Counted from the first letter of the stretch, positions 36,568 to 46,373 are shown. The stretch: 64,000 nucleotides of DNA from Rhodopirellula baltica (GCA_002901265.1 PPHI01000057.1:124001-188000), one strand, 5' to 3'. Program-made: numbers and translations. Notes: a model not told the origin generated them from the letters alone.

Positions 36568-37893
36568 CTACAGATTACCGAAGTAACTTAGACAGGCGCG
36601 TTCTAGATAATCAGGCCGCAAGACAAGCGGTTGCTGTCGATAGCGACAAAACGCTTCGACTTGTTTCAACAGGTCGCGAGGGTGGCAACGACGCGGATGA
36701 CGTCCCGTTTTTTGGTAATACGCCAACATGAATTCCGCCGCTTCGGGAGTCTCAGAAAACCCCATCCCCCGCATCACGCTCTTCATCAAGTCGCGATACT
36801 CGTTCGCGTCCGGGTCGCCGACGAAAATCTTGTACGGTACCCGTCGTAAAAACGCTTCGTCGACCAAATCGTTGGGGTCCAGGTTGGTCGAGAAGATCAA
36901 CAGTTGCTCGAAGGGAATTTGAATTTTCTTTCCCGTCGGCAGCGTTAAAAAATCACAGCGGTTTTCCAGTGGAACGATCCAGCGATTGAGCAATTCTTCG
37001 GGTGCGATCCGCTGACGGCCGAAGTCGTCGATCAGTAAACAGCCGCAGTTACTTTTCATCTGCAACGGTGCTTCGCAAATATTGCTCCGCGGGTCATGCC
37101 GGACTTCAAGGTTGTCCATAATCAACTCACCGCCGACCATCACTGTCGGACGTTGAATACGAATCCAGCGTCGGTCCCATTCCTGAGCCTTCAAAATCTT
37201 GCCGCAGTTCTCAGGCACAGGAGATGGCCGGTGAAATGCATCGTCCTGAAGTTTGATCAGGTTGCCGTCGTCTAGAATCGCCGACGGAATCCAAATCTCT
37301 TGCCCCAAGCATTCGGTCAGACAACGCGCGATCGTCGTTTTTCCGTTGCCCGGCTGTCCGAACAAAAACAACCCCGAGTTACTATTGATCGCTGGTCCCA
37401 AGCAATCGAGCAACTCGCGTTGATATGAGATCTTTGCCAATGCTTTCCCAAGTTGCTGTTCGGTCACCGGTTCCAATCCGGCCGCCTGTGCTTCGACACT
37501 CAACACATAATCGCTAAGCGGTACCGGTGCCGGACCGACATAGCTGCATTGCTTCATCTGAATCTGGGCGCGGTTCTGGCCAAGCTCGGTCAGCGAATAG
37601 TAGTAATCGTTGAACGGTGCAGGACGCACGTGCGCGATCAACTTTCGCGTCCGCATCGCATCTAAAATGGGATCGATCACCTTGAAAGGCAAACCGATCT
37701 GCTCCGACAGCGTCCGCCCACTCATTGTCCCGACGGCCAGAAAAGTCTTTAAGATCAGTCCTTCGACATACGAATCACTCAAACCGGTTTCTGCCAACGA
37801 ATTGGTTTCTGCGGGCCAAAACGTATCGTCGGTCAGCAGACTTCCCAACAAACCGAGGTCAACGGCGTGGGTCTCTTGAATGGAAACGGACAT
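36568..37893 (-). CDS. AAA ATPase with N-terminal winged-helix region
   Basis: A 441-residue AAA protein. Residues about 40-115 look like a winged-helix fold (GRTLSEQIGLPFKVIDPILDAM). The AAA module has Walker A GQPGNGKT at 179-186, Walker B CLLIDD at 285-290, Sensor-1 FSTN at 334-337, arginine-finger-like residues in LRRVPYK, and a C-terminal lid with HPRDLLKQ. The block DRRWIRIQRPTVMVGGELIM is typical of a widespread bacterial family of such ATPases, some of which sit in pilus-assembly loci. It should act as an ATP-driven remodeller or loader. It is the first gene of the operon with the kinase-tubulin gene. Confidence 0.9.
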   Translation of the reverse strand: MSVSIQETHAVDLGLLGSLLTDDTFWPAETNSLAETGLSDSYVEGLILKTFLAVGTMSGRTLSEQIGLPFKVIDPILDAMRTRKLIAHVRPAPFNDYYYSLTELGQNRAQIQMKQCSYVGPAPVPLSDYVLSVEAQAAGLEPVTEQQLGKALAKISYQRELLDCLGPAINSNSGLFLFGQPGNGKTTIARCLTECLGQEIWIPSAILDDGNLIKLQDDAFHRPSPVPENCGKILKAQEWDRRWIRIQRPTVMVGGELIMDNLEVRHDPRSNICEAPLQMKSNCGCLLIDDFGRQRIAPEELLNRWIVPLENRCDFLTLPTGKKIQIPFEQLLIFSTNLDPNDLVDEAFLRRVPYKIFVGDPDANEYRDLMKSVMRGMGFSETPEAAEFMLAYYQKTGRHPRRCHPRDLLKQVEAFCRYRQQPLVLRPDYLERACLSYFGNL

Positions 37894-38315
37894 GAGGATA
37901 AATCCGGTCTTTCGTCTTAGTAGGTGTGGGGCGAGCGAGTCCTACAAAACAACTCGTTAGAAGGGTAGCTCGCAGTTTGTATGTCGGTTGGCCCACGACC
38001 ACTGCCATCCCAACGTATTTTGCTGCGTCATCTATTCGTGGCACTGTTTTTCACACACACCAGTTGACTGGGTTCGGACATCGATCCTCGACAGGCAACC
38101 GCCGATGTTCACGCGATTGACCAAACAGATAGGCAGCCCGCTTCAGATGCCCCTGTCGAACGCCAGTGTGGTGCTCCCCGTCTGGACTGGAAACGCCTGC
38201 GATTTTCGCGGGAAGACCGACCTTGTCGCTATTTTGCAACCTAGGATTTCGCAGTTCCCCCCACGACCGATGCGTTGTGGAGTAGTACGCTCGTCTTCTC
38301 CGGTAATCTCTCGCT
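37894..38315. promoter_or_regulatory. Divergent promoter region
   Basis: About 420 bases separate the minus-strand AAA/kinase operon from the plus-strand FHA-EAL gene. Both promoters must lie here. I found no clear ORF, repeat or conserved operator by eye; overlapping ORFs on both strands look like noise. Confidence 0.5.
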
Positions 38316-39431
38316 ATGAGCTCGGTAGATAGCTCCACCCCAGAACGAATTAACCAAGGAACTGCCGCTGGCGGTGATGTTTGGTTTTTGTCGGGAGCAC
38401 TCGAAGCGCGAGATACGTTGCGGCATCTGCCTATCGACGAAGCTGAATTTACAGTCGGTCGCAAACCCGGTTGTTCGCTGAAACTTCAGTTCAATACTGT
38501 CAGCGGCAAACACGCTGTCCTGTCTCTGCGCAGTGGTGTCTTGTACCTGCGTGACCTAGGCAGCACGAATGGTACCTACGTCAACGGCGAACGTATCACC
38601 GGCGAAGTTGCAGTCGACGAAGAAGACCTGATCCACTTTGCCGAAGCTCCGTTCCGTGTACTGCGACAATCGCCAACCGGCCAGGCAACCGGGACGATCG
38701 CGCGAAACGTTTGCGACGAGGCACTCGCCCTCGTTCAGTTCGATCGAATGATGAGCGAAAAACTCGTCCGCCCCCACTTTCAGGTCATCGTCGAAATCAA
38801 CAGTACTCATGTCGTCGGACATGAAATCCTTGGCCGTGGAAGCGTCTTCGGATTGGAATCAGTTGCGGCCATGTTTAACGCAGCCAGCCAACTGAACCTC
38901 GAAGTCGAACTTAGTCAACTTCTACGCTGGGAAGGCATCCGCGTCGGACGTGACCTCCCGCCACGCCCAAAACTGTTCGTCAACACGCACCCGAAAGAGA
39001 TGGAGAACGCGGCACAGTTAATTGACTCGCTCGTCAAAGTTCGCCAGATCTCCGATAACACAGATCTTGTTTTGGAGATCCACGAAGCCAGCGTGACCAA
39101 TCGCAAAGTCATGCGTGAACTGTCCGCTGCTGTCACCGAGTTGGACATCGAACTGGCCTTCGATGACTTTGGATCCGGGCAAGCCCGGCTCGCCGAACTG
39201 ATCGAATCACGTCCCGACTACGTCAAGTTCGACATCAGTCTGATTCACGGTATTGATCACGCCGACGCGGCACGCCACCAAATGCTGGAAACGCTCGTCA
39301 AAATGGTACGTGATCTGGAAATCAAAGCACTCGCCGAGGGTATCGAAACAGCCACCGAAGCACAGACCTGTGTGGAACTCGGCTTCGATCTGGGACAAGG
39401 CTACTTTTACGGTCGCCCAACGCCTATCTAA
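38316..39431 (+). CDS. FHA domain - EAL domain fusion
   Basis: A 371-residue protein. Residues about 42-115 are a forkhead-associated domain: GRK at 48-50, S63-GKH66 and the STNGT block at 83-87 supply the phosphothreonine pocket. Residues about 145-371 are an EAL-type domain: HEIL at 169-172 in place of EAL, Asn223, E254, the DDFG pair Asp283/Asp284, Lys304, Glu341 in AEGIET, and Gln361 in LGQGYFYGRP. Most metal and catalytic residues of c-di-GMP phosphodiesterases are kept, so it may be active, or a binding receptor. The FHA suggests it recognises a phosphothreonine made by a kinase such as the divergent one. Start ATG at 38316. Confidence 0.88.
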   Translation: MSSVDSSTPERINQGTAAGGDVWFLSGALEARDTLRHLPIDEAEFTVGRKPGCSLKLQFNTVSGKHAVLSLRSGVLYLRDLGSTNGTYVNGERITGEVAVDEEDLIHFAEAPFRVLRQSPTGQATGTIARNVCDEALALVQFDRMMSEKLVRPHFQVIVEINSTHVVGHEILGRGSVFGLESVAAMFNAASQLNLEVELSQLLRWEGIRVGRDLPPRPKLFVNTHPKEMENAAQLIDSLVKVRQISDNTDLVLEIHEASVTNRKVMRELSAAVTELDIELAFDDFGSGQARLAELIESRPDYVKFDISLIHGIDHADAARHQMLETLVKMVRDLEIKALAEGIETATEAQTCVELGFDLGQGYFYGRPTPI

Positions 39432-39807
39432 CCCCGACGTCGATCCAAACTCAGCCAAGCGGCTTTGCGAGGGCTACCCGACGCCAGATGCCGCACTTGT
39501 AATGCCCCGGGCAATGGGGACATCCCCTCTTCTTTTGCTTGCTAGCAAATCATCCCAGTCAAACCTTGCCGGTTGTAGCGGATCGATCGATCGAATCAGT
39601 TCTCGAACCGGTCGCATCATCGGTTTTATGCCCATGACCGTCCCAACCCGTCCGATCAACACGACGGGACCATTGCACGGTTCACCTGCGCGATCGGTAC
39701 GACGCGAACACTCGAGACCTTGAAGAGTGCATCTCCCTGGGACGGTTTCAAACACCGACCTGGCACACTTCGAACTCGACCTCAACCTTTGTCAGGACCT
39801 GGATGCT
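39432..39807. other. Intergenic region before the TPR gene
   Basis: About 375 bases with no gene I can support. A 103-codon minus-strand ORF (39474-39785) and an overlapping plus-strand ORF compete for the same bases and neither shows a family motif. Nothing else stands out. Confidence 0.45.
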
Positions 39808-41406
39808 ATGAAGTGTAGAAAGCGAAATCGGAGTTCGCTTAACAGTCGACAGTTACTATTACTGTCGTTGGCGGTGTCCTGCGCGCCGGCTGCTTGGGCA
39901 GACGGGCAAATTCAAAAGTCGTACTACCTCCAGCCGATCTCTAAGTCGACTTCTTCGGCCGACCGCGAAGCCGAGGCAACGCGGCCCGCGTCCGGTCAAT
40001 CACTGATTCCACGTCGCTTGCCCAAACCCGCTGGCCCTGCAACTACCGAATCTCGCGACGCGGTCATGGGACTGCCGATCGCAACGCCACAACCCATTGC
40101 AGTCGTTCATCCGGTTGTCGCAACCAGCAGCCTTGATGCCCTGCAGCCCCCCGAGACAAACCTGTTTGTCGAATCCGATCACGTCAGAGCACCACTTTCG
40201 GCTTTGCACCCTGACGTCACGGTCACGCCGATCGAAATCGCCGCGAAACGCTTGGCCCAGCTACGGCGTGAGAAACAGCAACACCGCGCAACACCCGGTA
40301 CGCGTTGGTTGCAATCCGTCACGACCGATTCATGCCGTGAACGTAGCGAGCAGCACCTCGAAGACGCGTTTCGAGAATACCGGGTTGGTGCCTGGTCGTC
40401 AGCGGAAGCATCTGCGTGGAAAGCACTTGAACTGATGGCGACCGGCATCGACATCGCTAGCCAAGATCGCAATTCTGGCAACAAACTCGAGTCCGCTTCG
40501 GAAACACTTCGATCTGCGCGAACCGCTATCGACGAGGCTCGTGAGTTTCTCTCGGGTGGAGCTTCCATTGATCAAGAACGTCTCGACGCGATCGCTGCTT
40601 CGCATCGAACGGCACACGGATCGCAGCTATTCACTGGCGGAATGTCATCGACCGAAGCCGCTGATGCATACTTGGACTTCGCACGCGCAAGACTCGCCGA
40701 ACTGGCCGAAGTCAACGTTGTCGCGGCACAAACGATGGACCTGCTAGCCGCGATTGAACTTGGCCGGAATCAGCAAGACCGACTCCCCGAAGAAACAGCC
40801 CTCTGCTTTCGCCGCGCGGCACTTCAAGGACAACCCGACAACAGCTCGTTGGCAGGGCGTCTTGGGATGCAGCTTGCCGATATGGGGTTGGATCGCGAAG
40901 CCGCGTTCACACTTCAGTTGGCGATGGAGTTAGCCCCCAACGAAGACGTTGTTCGTGTTCTTGCTAATGTGCTCGAAAGAAATGGCGAACACGACGCCGC
41001 AACGCGTCTTACGTCTCGCTTGCAAACGACGGACGGCTCTGCAGTCTCTTCCGCAGACTCGACGACGGTTGTGGAGCTCTCGCCGCAGGAATTCGCCGCG
41101 ATCTCGCCACCGCTGAATGTTGTTCAGCCACAATGGACTGCTGCTTCGCAGCCGACTTCAGCAACAGGCACGTTCGCACCAAACAACCATCCTGCCGACC
41201 TTTCAACTAACACACTGCCGGCCAGTATTTATCCGGCCAGCATTCATCCGGCCAGTGCCCCATCCGCCCCGGGCACGCCCGCGAATCTTGCCGGTTTCCG
41301 TCGCCCAAGCACTGCGGCTCCACAGCCTGCCACACAGTCGAATGCACAACAAGTTCCGGCAAGCTCCCCAGTGAAGCGGCTGATGTCAAAAATGCGGTTC
41401 TGGTAG
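39808..41406 (+). CDS. Exported tetratricopeptide-repeat protein
   Basis: A 532-residue protein from the ATG at 39808 with AGGA upstream. A signal peptide (LLLLSLAVSCAPAAWA) ends at about residue 32. The middle has helical regions rich in Ala and Glu, including a clear TPR-like unit, SSLAGRLGMQLADMGLDREAAFTLQLAMELAP and its partner (VRVLANVLERNGEHDAATRL). The C-terminus is low-complexity, Pro/Ala/Ser-rich with a repeated PAS-x-x-PAS pattern, and ends KRLMSKMRFW. No named family is recognised beyond TPR. It precedes the polysaccharide export gene by 70 bases and may act with it at the envelope. Confidence 0.7.
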   Translation: MKCRKRNRSSLNSRQLLLLSLAVSCAPAAWADGQIQKSYYLQPISKSTSSADREAEATRPASGQSLIPRRLPKPAGPATTESRDAVMGLPIATPQPIAVVHPVVATSSLDALQPPETNLFVESDHVRAPLSALHPDVTVTPIEIAAKRLAQLRREKQQHRATPGTRWLQSVTTDSCRERSEQHLEDAFREYRVGAWSSAEASAWKALELMATGIDIASQDRNSGNKLESASETLRSARTAIDEAREFLSGGASIDQERLDAIAASHRTAHGSQLFTGGMSSTEAADAYLDFARARLAELAEVNVVAAQTMDLLAAIELGRNQQDRLPEETALCFRRAALQGQPDNSSLAGRLGMQLADMGLDREAAFTLQLAMELAPNEDVVRVLANVLERNGEHDAATRLTSRLQTTDGSAVSSADSTTVVELSPQEFAAISPPLNVVQPQWTAASQPTSATGTFAPNNHPADLSTNTLPASIYPASIHPASAPSAPGTPANLAGFRRPSTAAPQPATQSNAQQVPASSPVKRLMSKMRFW

Positions 41407-41476
41407 CCGCAACGACAATGCTTCACCGAGACCATTCAACCTCCCCTTTCGAAACATCGCGATCGGGACAGCGATC

Positions 41477-42781
41477 ATGCAACTTTCAAATCCAGCAACG
41501 ACCGATAAATTGCCAGCTTTTGTTTTTCAACGGTCCAGTCTCGGTTCACGCGATGTCTGCCAACTCGTGATCCGGCGTCTATTCCGCGTCACGCTGGGAC
41601 TGCTGTTTTCTGTCGTTGCGATCAGCGGGGCGGCACAGAATCCGACGGATACGTTGGTAGCCAACCCCTTGGACTCACCAACAATCGAGCGACACCTCGA
41701 ACGCGAACCCCAATGCGGTTGCCGCAACGTTCCCGGTGGCTATCCCTGCCCGTCGGGGTGCCCCAAATGCATGTCAGGGGTCGACTGCGCCGACCAATGT
41801 GGTGCCGAAGCTCGCTGGAAAGACATGCGGCCGATGGACTTTGGTGCGTATGGACCTGGCGGATATGCTGGACCATCGCGCTACGCGCACCTCGGCGTCT
41901 ATCGCTTGCGTCCCGGTGATCAATTACAGGTTTTTTACCTAATCACGCGTCGACAAAACCAAGGCGAATACCGTCTGGCGCCGGGCGATCAAGTGCTGAT
42001 CGAATCGGTTGCCGACCAAGACCTCCAACGTGGCACGCTCGATCGCGGCTTGGTGATCCAACCCGACGGCACGATCACCGTGCGTTTGCTAGGCCAAGTG
42101 CATGCAGCGGGTATGACCGTCAGCCAACTCCGCGAAGTGCTGGAAGAAAAATATAAAAAGCTCTACGACGAACCGTCGATCGACGTGACCCCGGTAGTTG
42201 TCAACAAACTTGCCGAAGACATTCGCAATGCGGTTGGTGGTGCAAGTGGCTTGCAACAGCAAGCGTTGACCGTCACGGTGATGCCCGATGGCAAGATTCG
42301 CTTGCCTGGAATCGGTGGCATCTGTGTCCAAGGCTTCTCGCTGCCAGAACTAAAGAAAGAGATCAACTTGCGATACCAGGAGATTGTGATCGGTTTAGAA
42401 GCCGAACCAATCTTGACGCAACAAGCTCCACACTTCGTCTACGTCCTCGGCAATGTCGCTTCGCCTTCACGGATTCAATTGACGACTCCAACAACGGTCC
42501 TCAGCGCGATCGCGCAGGCCGGCGGTAACACACCCGACGGAAACATGCGTCAGGTCGTCGTGCTACGCCGTGCAGAGGACTGGCGTCTGGTGTCGACAAT
42601 GCTGGACTTGCAAGGTGCGATCTATGGAAAACGCCCCACGCCAACAGATGAGATCTGGCTCCGTGATGGCGACGTGGTCATAGTTCCTGCTCGCCCCATC
42701 GTACGTTTGGACAACTGGATCGAGCAGGTCTTCACTCGAGGACTCTATGGCGTACTGCCTGTCTCATTTGATGTGAACTGA
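41477..42781 (+). CDS. Wza-like polysaccharide export protein with a cysteine-rich N-terminal linker
   Basis: A 434-residue protein; a GTG at 41567 is an alternative start that would place the signal peptide (IRRLFRVTLGLLFSVVAISGAAQ) at the N-terminus. Seven cysteines (80, 82, 91, 95, 98, 104, 108) sit in a 30-residue linker. Then follow a Poly_export domain (YRLAPGDQVLIESV, LVIQPDGTITVRLLG, VSQLREVLEEKY) and an SLBB-type region (HFVYVLGNVASPSRIQL to AGGNTPDG). Wza-type proteins form outer-membrane channels for capsule or exopolysaccharide. No lipobox Cys directly follows the signal segment. The cysteine cluster could be cross-linked, as in the cystine-rich envelope of planctomycetes; that is inference. 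Confidence 0.85.
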   Translation: MQLSNPATTDKLPAFVFQRSSLGSRDVCQLVIRRLFRVTLGLLFSVVAISGAAQNPTDTLVANPLDSPTIERHLEREPQCGCRNVPGGYPCPSGCPKCMSGVDCADQCGAEARWKDMRPMDFGAYGPGGYAGPSRYAHLGVYRLRPGDQLQVFYLITRRQNQGEYRLAPGDQVLIESVADQDLQRGTLDRGLVIQPDGTITVRLLGQVHAAGMTVSQLREVLEEKYKKLYDEPSIDVTPVVVNKLAEDIRNAVGGASGLQQQALTVTVMPDGKIRLPGIGGICVQGFSLPELKKEINLRYQEIVIGLEAEPILTQQAPHFVYVLGNVASPSRIQLTTPTTVLSAIAQAGGNTPDGNMRQVVVLRRAEDWRLVSTMLDLQGAIYGKRPTPTDEIWLRDGDVVIVPARPIVRLDNWIEQVFTRGLYGVLPVSFDVN

Positions 42782-42811
42782 CATCGCGATAGATCGACTT
42801 CAAAGGGCAGC

Positions 42812-43666
42812 TCATTCAACGGGCTGTCCGATCTTGCCATAAAACTGTGGTTGCCGATCTGCGAATCGATCGATCACATGTTCGCCGGGAACACGTTCGA
42901 TACGTTTCTTGCGTGACTGCGTGATGTCGACGTCTGCCCAGATCAATCCTTCATCGCTCCCCGGATTTTGTGCGAGCACCATGCCGTCCGGGCCACAGAT
43001 CGAACTTCGACCGGCGAAGGTGGTTCCGTTTTCGCTTCCCACACGATTGGCCGCGGCAAAATAAATGTGGTTTTCGTGGCTGCGTGCGCGGGGGACGATA
43101 TCCGCCACTTGGCAACCTTCGACAGGCCAATTGGTCGGCAAAACGACAATGTCTGCACCGCTAAGCGACAAACATCGGATCGGCTCGGAGAACGACCCGT
43201 CATAGCAGATCGCCATTCCAATCTGGAATGGAGTCGCCCCGGGAACCTCAATTGGTTCGAACGGCTGTGTCCCACGGTCGGTAAAGCGATCGATGCCCAA
43301 GTGAGGTAGGTGGACTTTGCGATACGTCCCAAGCACACCTCCACCACCGACTAATGCGCAAGCATTGTAAATCTGGTCATGTTGCCGCTCGACGAACCCG
43401 ATGACTGCCAACAGTTGATTCTGCCGACAAACGTCCGCAATGGCACTGAATCGGAGATCGTGAATCTCAATCGCGGATTCGAAGGCGGCTTCCCTGTTAT
43501 CAAACACATATCCAGATAACATGCACTCGGGAAAGACGACCAAACCAGATTCCGCTTCGGCCCCCCTGTCGATCTGACCGGCTTGCTCAAGCCACTGACA
43601 AACACGCTCAACGTTTTGATCGACTTTGGCGAACGTCACGTCGGATTGGACACAGGCGATCAACAT
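42812..43666 (-). CDS. Carbon-nitrogen hydrolase (nitrilase superfamily)
   Basis: A 284-residue enzyme with the Glu-Lys-Cys triad: Glu47 in VVFPECML, Lys117 in GTYRKVHLPH and Cys154 in MAICYDGSFSE. Spacing and length match the omega-amidase and N-carbamoyl-putrescine amidohydrolase class of nitrilase-fold amidases; the exact amide substrate cannot be told. It is a cytoplasmic protein with no signal sequence. It is divergent from sthA, with a start ATG at 43666, 51 bases from the sthA start. Confidence 0.9.
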   Translation of the reverse strand: MLIACVQSDVTFAKVDQNVERVCQWLEQAGQIDRGAEAESGLVVFPECMLSGYVFDNREAAFESAIEIHDLRFSAIADVCRQNQLLAVIGFVERQHDQIYNACALVGGGGVLGTYRKVHLPHLGIDRFTDRGTQPFEPIEVPGATPFQIGMAICYDGSFSEPIRCLSLSGADIVVLPTNWPVEGCQVADIVPRARSHENHIYFAAANRVGSENGTTFAGRSSICGPDGMVLAQNPGSDEGLIWADVDITQSRKKRIERVPGEHVIDRFADRQPQFYGKIGQPVE

Positions 43667-43717
43667 CGTAAAACAAGCCTACGCACACGAGTACTTTTTA
43701 AAACCGACTGAATTGAA

Positions 43718-45103
43718 ATGAGCGATTCGGACTTTGATTTTGACCTATTTGTCATCGGCACGGGACCCGGTGGTGAAGGCGCCGCGATGCAGGCCGGAAA
43801 AGGCGGTTTGCGCGTTGGGATCGCCGAACGCTATCGACAGATCGGTGGCGGGTGCACCCACTGGGGAACCATCCCCAGCAAAGCGCTGCGGTACACGATC
43901 ACCAACACAATGAACGTGTTGAAAAATCCCGTGTTCCGCGAAATGGGGATCAACGCCAGCCCCACGATGGAACAACTGCGTCGTGGAACGGCCGAAATCA
44001 TCTCCAAACAAGTCGCAATGCGGCAATCGTTTTACGATCGCAACAACGTTCCGATCCGTTTCGGTCACGCACGATTCGTCGATGACCACACCGTCATGCT
44101 CGAAGACGGCGAGACGATCCGGGCCAAAACATTCGTCATCGCGACCGGCGCACGCCCCTACCATCCGCCAAATGTCGATTTCAACCATCCCTGCATTCGC
44201 GATAGCGACACGATCCTGGAACTGGCCGAAAAACCCGGAACCATCACGATCTATGGTGCCGGCGTCGTGGGCACCGAATACGCATCGATGTTTCGCAACA
44301 TGGGTGTGAAGGTCAACTTGGTCAACACGCGGAGCCGCTTGCTGGAATTCCTCGATGATGAAATCGTCGACGCACTGGCTTATCATTTGCGTGATCAAGG
44401 CGTTGTGATCCGTCATGACGAAGTCGTCGATCGCATCGAAGGCGTTGACGACGGTGTCATCCTGCACCTCAAGAGCGGCAAACGACTGAAATCGGATGTG
44501 TTGTTGTGGGCCAACGGACGCAGCGGCAACACCGAAGATCTCGGCCTGGAAAACGTAGGCCTGGAAGTCAACAAACGCGGACAACTGGAAGTCGACCAAC
44601 AGTTCCAAACCGTGCGCGATCACATCTATGCGGTCGGCGATGTGATTGGCTATCCGTCGCTTGCCAGCGCCGCCTATACACAAGGTCGCGCCGCCGCGAT
44701 GCACCTGCTCGAGCGCAAAGACGGCAACCTTCGGCTGGACGATATTCCAACCGGTATCTACACCAGCCCCGAAATCAGCTCCGTCGGAAAAACCGAACGC
44801 CAGCTGACCGAAGCGTGTGTGCCTTATGAAGTCGGCCAAGCTCAATTCAAAAGCTTGGCTCGCGCCCAGATCATGAACACTACGGTGGGAATGCTGAAGA
44901 TTTTGTTCCACCGCGAAACGCTGAAAGTTCTCGGCGTCCATTGCTTCGGTGCGAACGCTTCGGAAATCATTCACATCGGCCAAGCCGTGATGGATTCGCA
45001 AGACCTGAATCTGGAATACTTCTTCGAAACGACCTTCAATTACCCGACGATGGCCGAAGCGTATCGAGTTGCGGCGCTCAACGGATACAACCGCCTGTTC
45101 TGA
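43718..45103 (+). CDS. sthA: Soluble (Si-specific) pyridine nucleotide transhydrogenase
   Basis: A 461-residue flavoprotein. [10 protein letters not shown] (14-23) is the FAD loop, and [16 protein letters not shown] (43-58) is the SthA form of the redox region, with a single Cys46 in place of the disulfide pair of lipoamide dehydrogenases. The NAD(P) loop [13 protein letters not shown] follows, and the C-terminal dimerisation domain has [16 protein letters not shown]. SthA transfers reducing equivalents between NADPH and NAD in the cytoplasm, lowering excess NADPH (family knowledge). The stop abuts the stop of the convergent DUF2235 gene with no gap. Confidence 0.94.
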   Translation: MSDSDFDFDLFVIGTGPGGEGAAMQAGKGGLRVGIAERYRQIGGGCTHWGTIPSKALRYTITNTMNVLKNPVFREMGINASPTMEQLRRGTAEIISKQVAMRQSFYDRNNVPIRFGHARFVDDHTVMLEDGETIRAKTFVIATGARPYHPPNVDFNHPCIRDSDTILELAEKPGTITIYGAGVVGTEYASMFRNMGVKVNLVNTRSRLLEFLDDEIVDALAYHLRDQGVVIRHDEVVDRIEGVDDGVILHLKSGKRLKSDVLLWANGRSGNTEDLGLENVGLEVNKRGQLEVDQQFQTVRDHIYAVGDVIGYPSLASAAYTQGRAAAMHLLERKDGNLRLDDIPTGIYTSPEISSVGKTERQLTEACVPYEVGQAQFKSLARAQIMNTTVGMLKILFHRETLKVLGVHCFGANASEIIHIGQAVMDSQDLNLEYFFETTFNYPTMAEAYRVAALNGYNRLF

Positions 45104-46228
45104 TCAGACCGCGTCCCGATTGATCTCGTCCCGGCGTTCGATCTCCGGTTCAACGTCAAACTCCCGCGGCCAATTTCGGGGGCGATACTTTTGCGTCCGG
45201 TCTTCATACCGACGCACTGCGGTCTCGTGGATCAGCGGGCGTTGAGGCTCGCGTTTTCCGCTCGACCGAGCCAAAACACGACGGCGTCTTGCCAGGTGAG
45301 GCCTTGGGATTCTCATCCCAAACGTTTGCTTGGGAAACAATTCGGCCAGCCACCATCGCCACGTCAGCGAGGGATGGATCTCGTCTCCATCGATCTCGAC
45401 CTGCGAACCGGCAAGCAGGGATTGTACGCGATCAGGGTCAAATACGACGCCCGCTTGAAACGCCTGCATCACCATCCACTTCATCGTGATCTTTGCCAGC
45501 CCGCTATGCGATTCCGGATAGCCACCGCCGACGTCGGAGTGTGAACCTGCGAACCAGACCTCCTTGAAATCCTGGTCGTCGCGTCGGGTGAACAGATTCT
45601 GTGTAAAGAACGCACGGTACTCGTCAATTGCAACCGCATGGCGAACCACACTCACGCTTGGATTGTTGGCCGAATAAGCGTAGCGAAGGTAGTCATACGC
45701 CCAGGATATTGAGGACACGGTGTCCCACAGGCCCAGAAAGATAAATGGCTTTTCGGGTAACGGCCGCGAGAACTGTTTGCGAAATCGAGTCAAACGTTCG
45801 AAGTCGATCCGTTTGTTGCGCCGTGCCTCGATCTCGTTCAATGCATACGGCACCATGTGGCGATTGCCGTGCCACAGAATCCCTACGCCATGCAACAGCG
45901 CGGCGATGATCCTTGCGGTGTAAGCACCTCTGCTAAATCCAAACAGATAGATCCGGTCGCCGGGCACAAAATGCTGGACGATGAACCAATAGGCATGCTC
46001 AATCGTTTGCCGATAGCCAGCACCAAAAGCAAGGCCCAAGGTTCGGCTGAAAGCCTGACCGGGTCGGGTCAGCGCCATCGACGGACTGAACGTCCCGACG
46101 CCGGGCGAATAGAACGCAACCTGATCTTCATTCGTCTGCAATGCATAATGCAAACGCAGGACATTGGTCTGGTCGATTTCGAACTCGTTCCCAGTTCCAT
46201 CGCAACAAACGACAATGTTTTTGCCCAT
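45104..46228 (-). CDS. DUF2235 alpha/beta-hydrolase (Tle1-like catalytic domain)
   Basis: A 374-residue protein. The start KNIVVCCDGTGNEF is the DUF2235 signature, and IYLFGFSRGAYTARII holds the nucleophile motif GFSRGA (Ser99). A later HSDVGGGYPES block fits the acid/base region of this family. DUF2235 includes the catalytic domains of type VI secretion phospholipase effectors, but most single-domain members are of unknown function. No T6SS gene or signal peptide is nearby, so a cytoplasmic lipase or esterase role is more likely here. Its stop lies immediately after the sthA stop on the opposite strand. Confidence 0.85.
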   Translation of the reverse strand: MGKNIVVCCDGTGNEFEIDQTNVLRLHYALQTNEDQVAFYSPGVGTFSPSMALTRPGQAFSRTLGLAFGAGYRQTIEHAYWFIVQHFVPGDRIYLFGFSRGAYTARIIAALLHGVGILWHGNRHMVPYALNEIEARRNKRIDFERLTRFRKQFSRPLPEKPFIFLGLWDTVSSISWAYDYLRYAYSANNPSVSVVRHAVAIDEYRAFFTQNLFTRRDDQDFKEVWFAGSHSDVGGGYPESHSGLAKITMKWMVMQAFQAGVVFDPDRVQSLLAGSQVEIDGDEIHPSLTWRWWLAELFPKQTFGMRIPRPHLARRRRVLARSSGKREPQRPLIHETAVRRYEDRTQKYRPRNWPREFDVEPEIERRDEINRDAV

Positions 46229-46373
46229 CCCTGACTCACACCCGTCTTTTTGAAACCTGTCGGTCCGCCCAAGCCACGCACCAACCTATTTCAACAGGCC
46301 AAGCCCCCCCAATCAACCGGACTGATCAACAACGCCCAGCAAACTCCCGCAGAGCGTTTAGGCTCAAATCGCG

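Noticed and set aside
39474-39785. A 103-codon minus-strand ORF before the TPR gene
   Set aside because: An overlapping plus-strand frame is equally open and neither shows known motifs. It may be real but is not supported.
43745-45001. A 418-codon minus-strand ORF opposite sthA
   Set aside because: It lies wholly antisense to a clear sthA gene and has no recognisable domain. It is an open frame caused by the codon bias of sthA.
45104-46228. DUF2235 gene as a type VI secretion effector
   Set aside because: The catalytic domain fits, but there is no T6SS gene, immunity gene or effector adaptor nearby.
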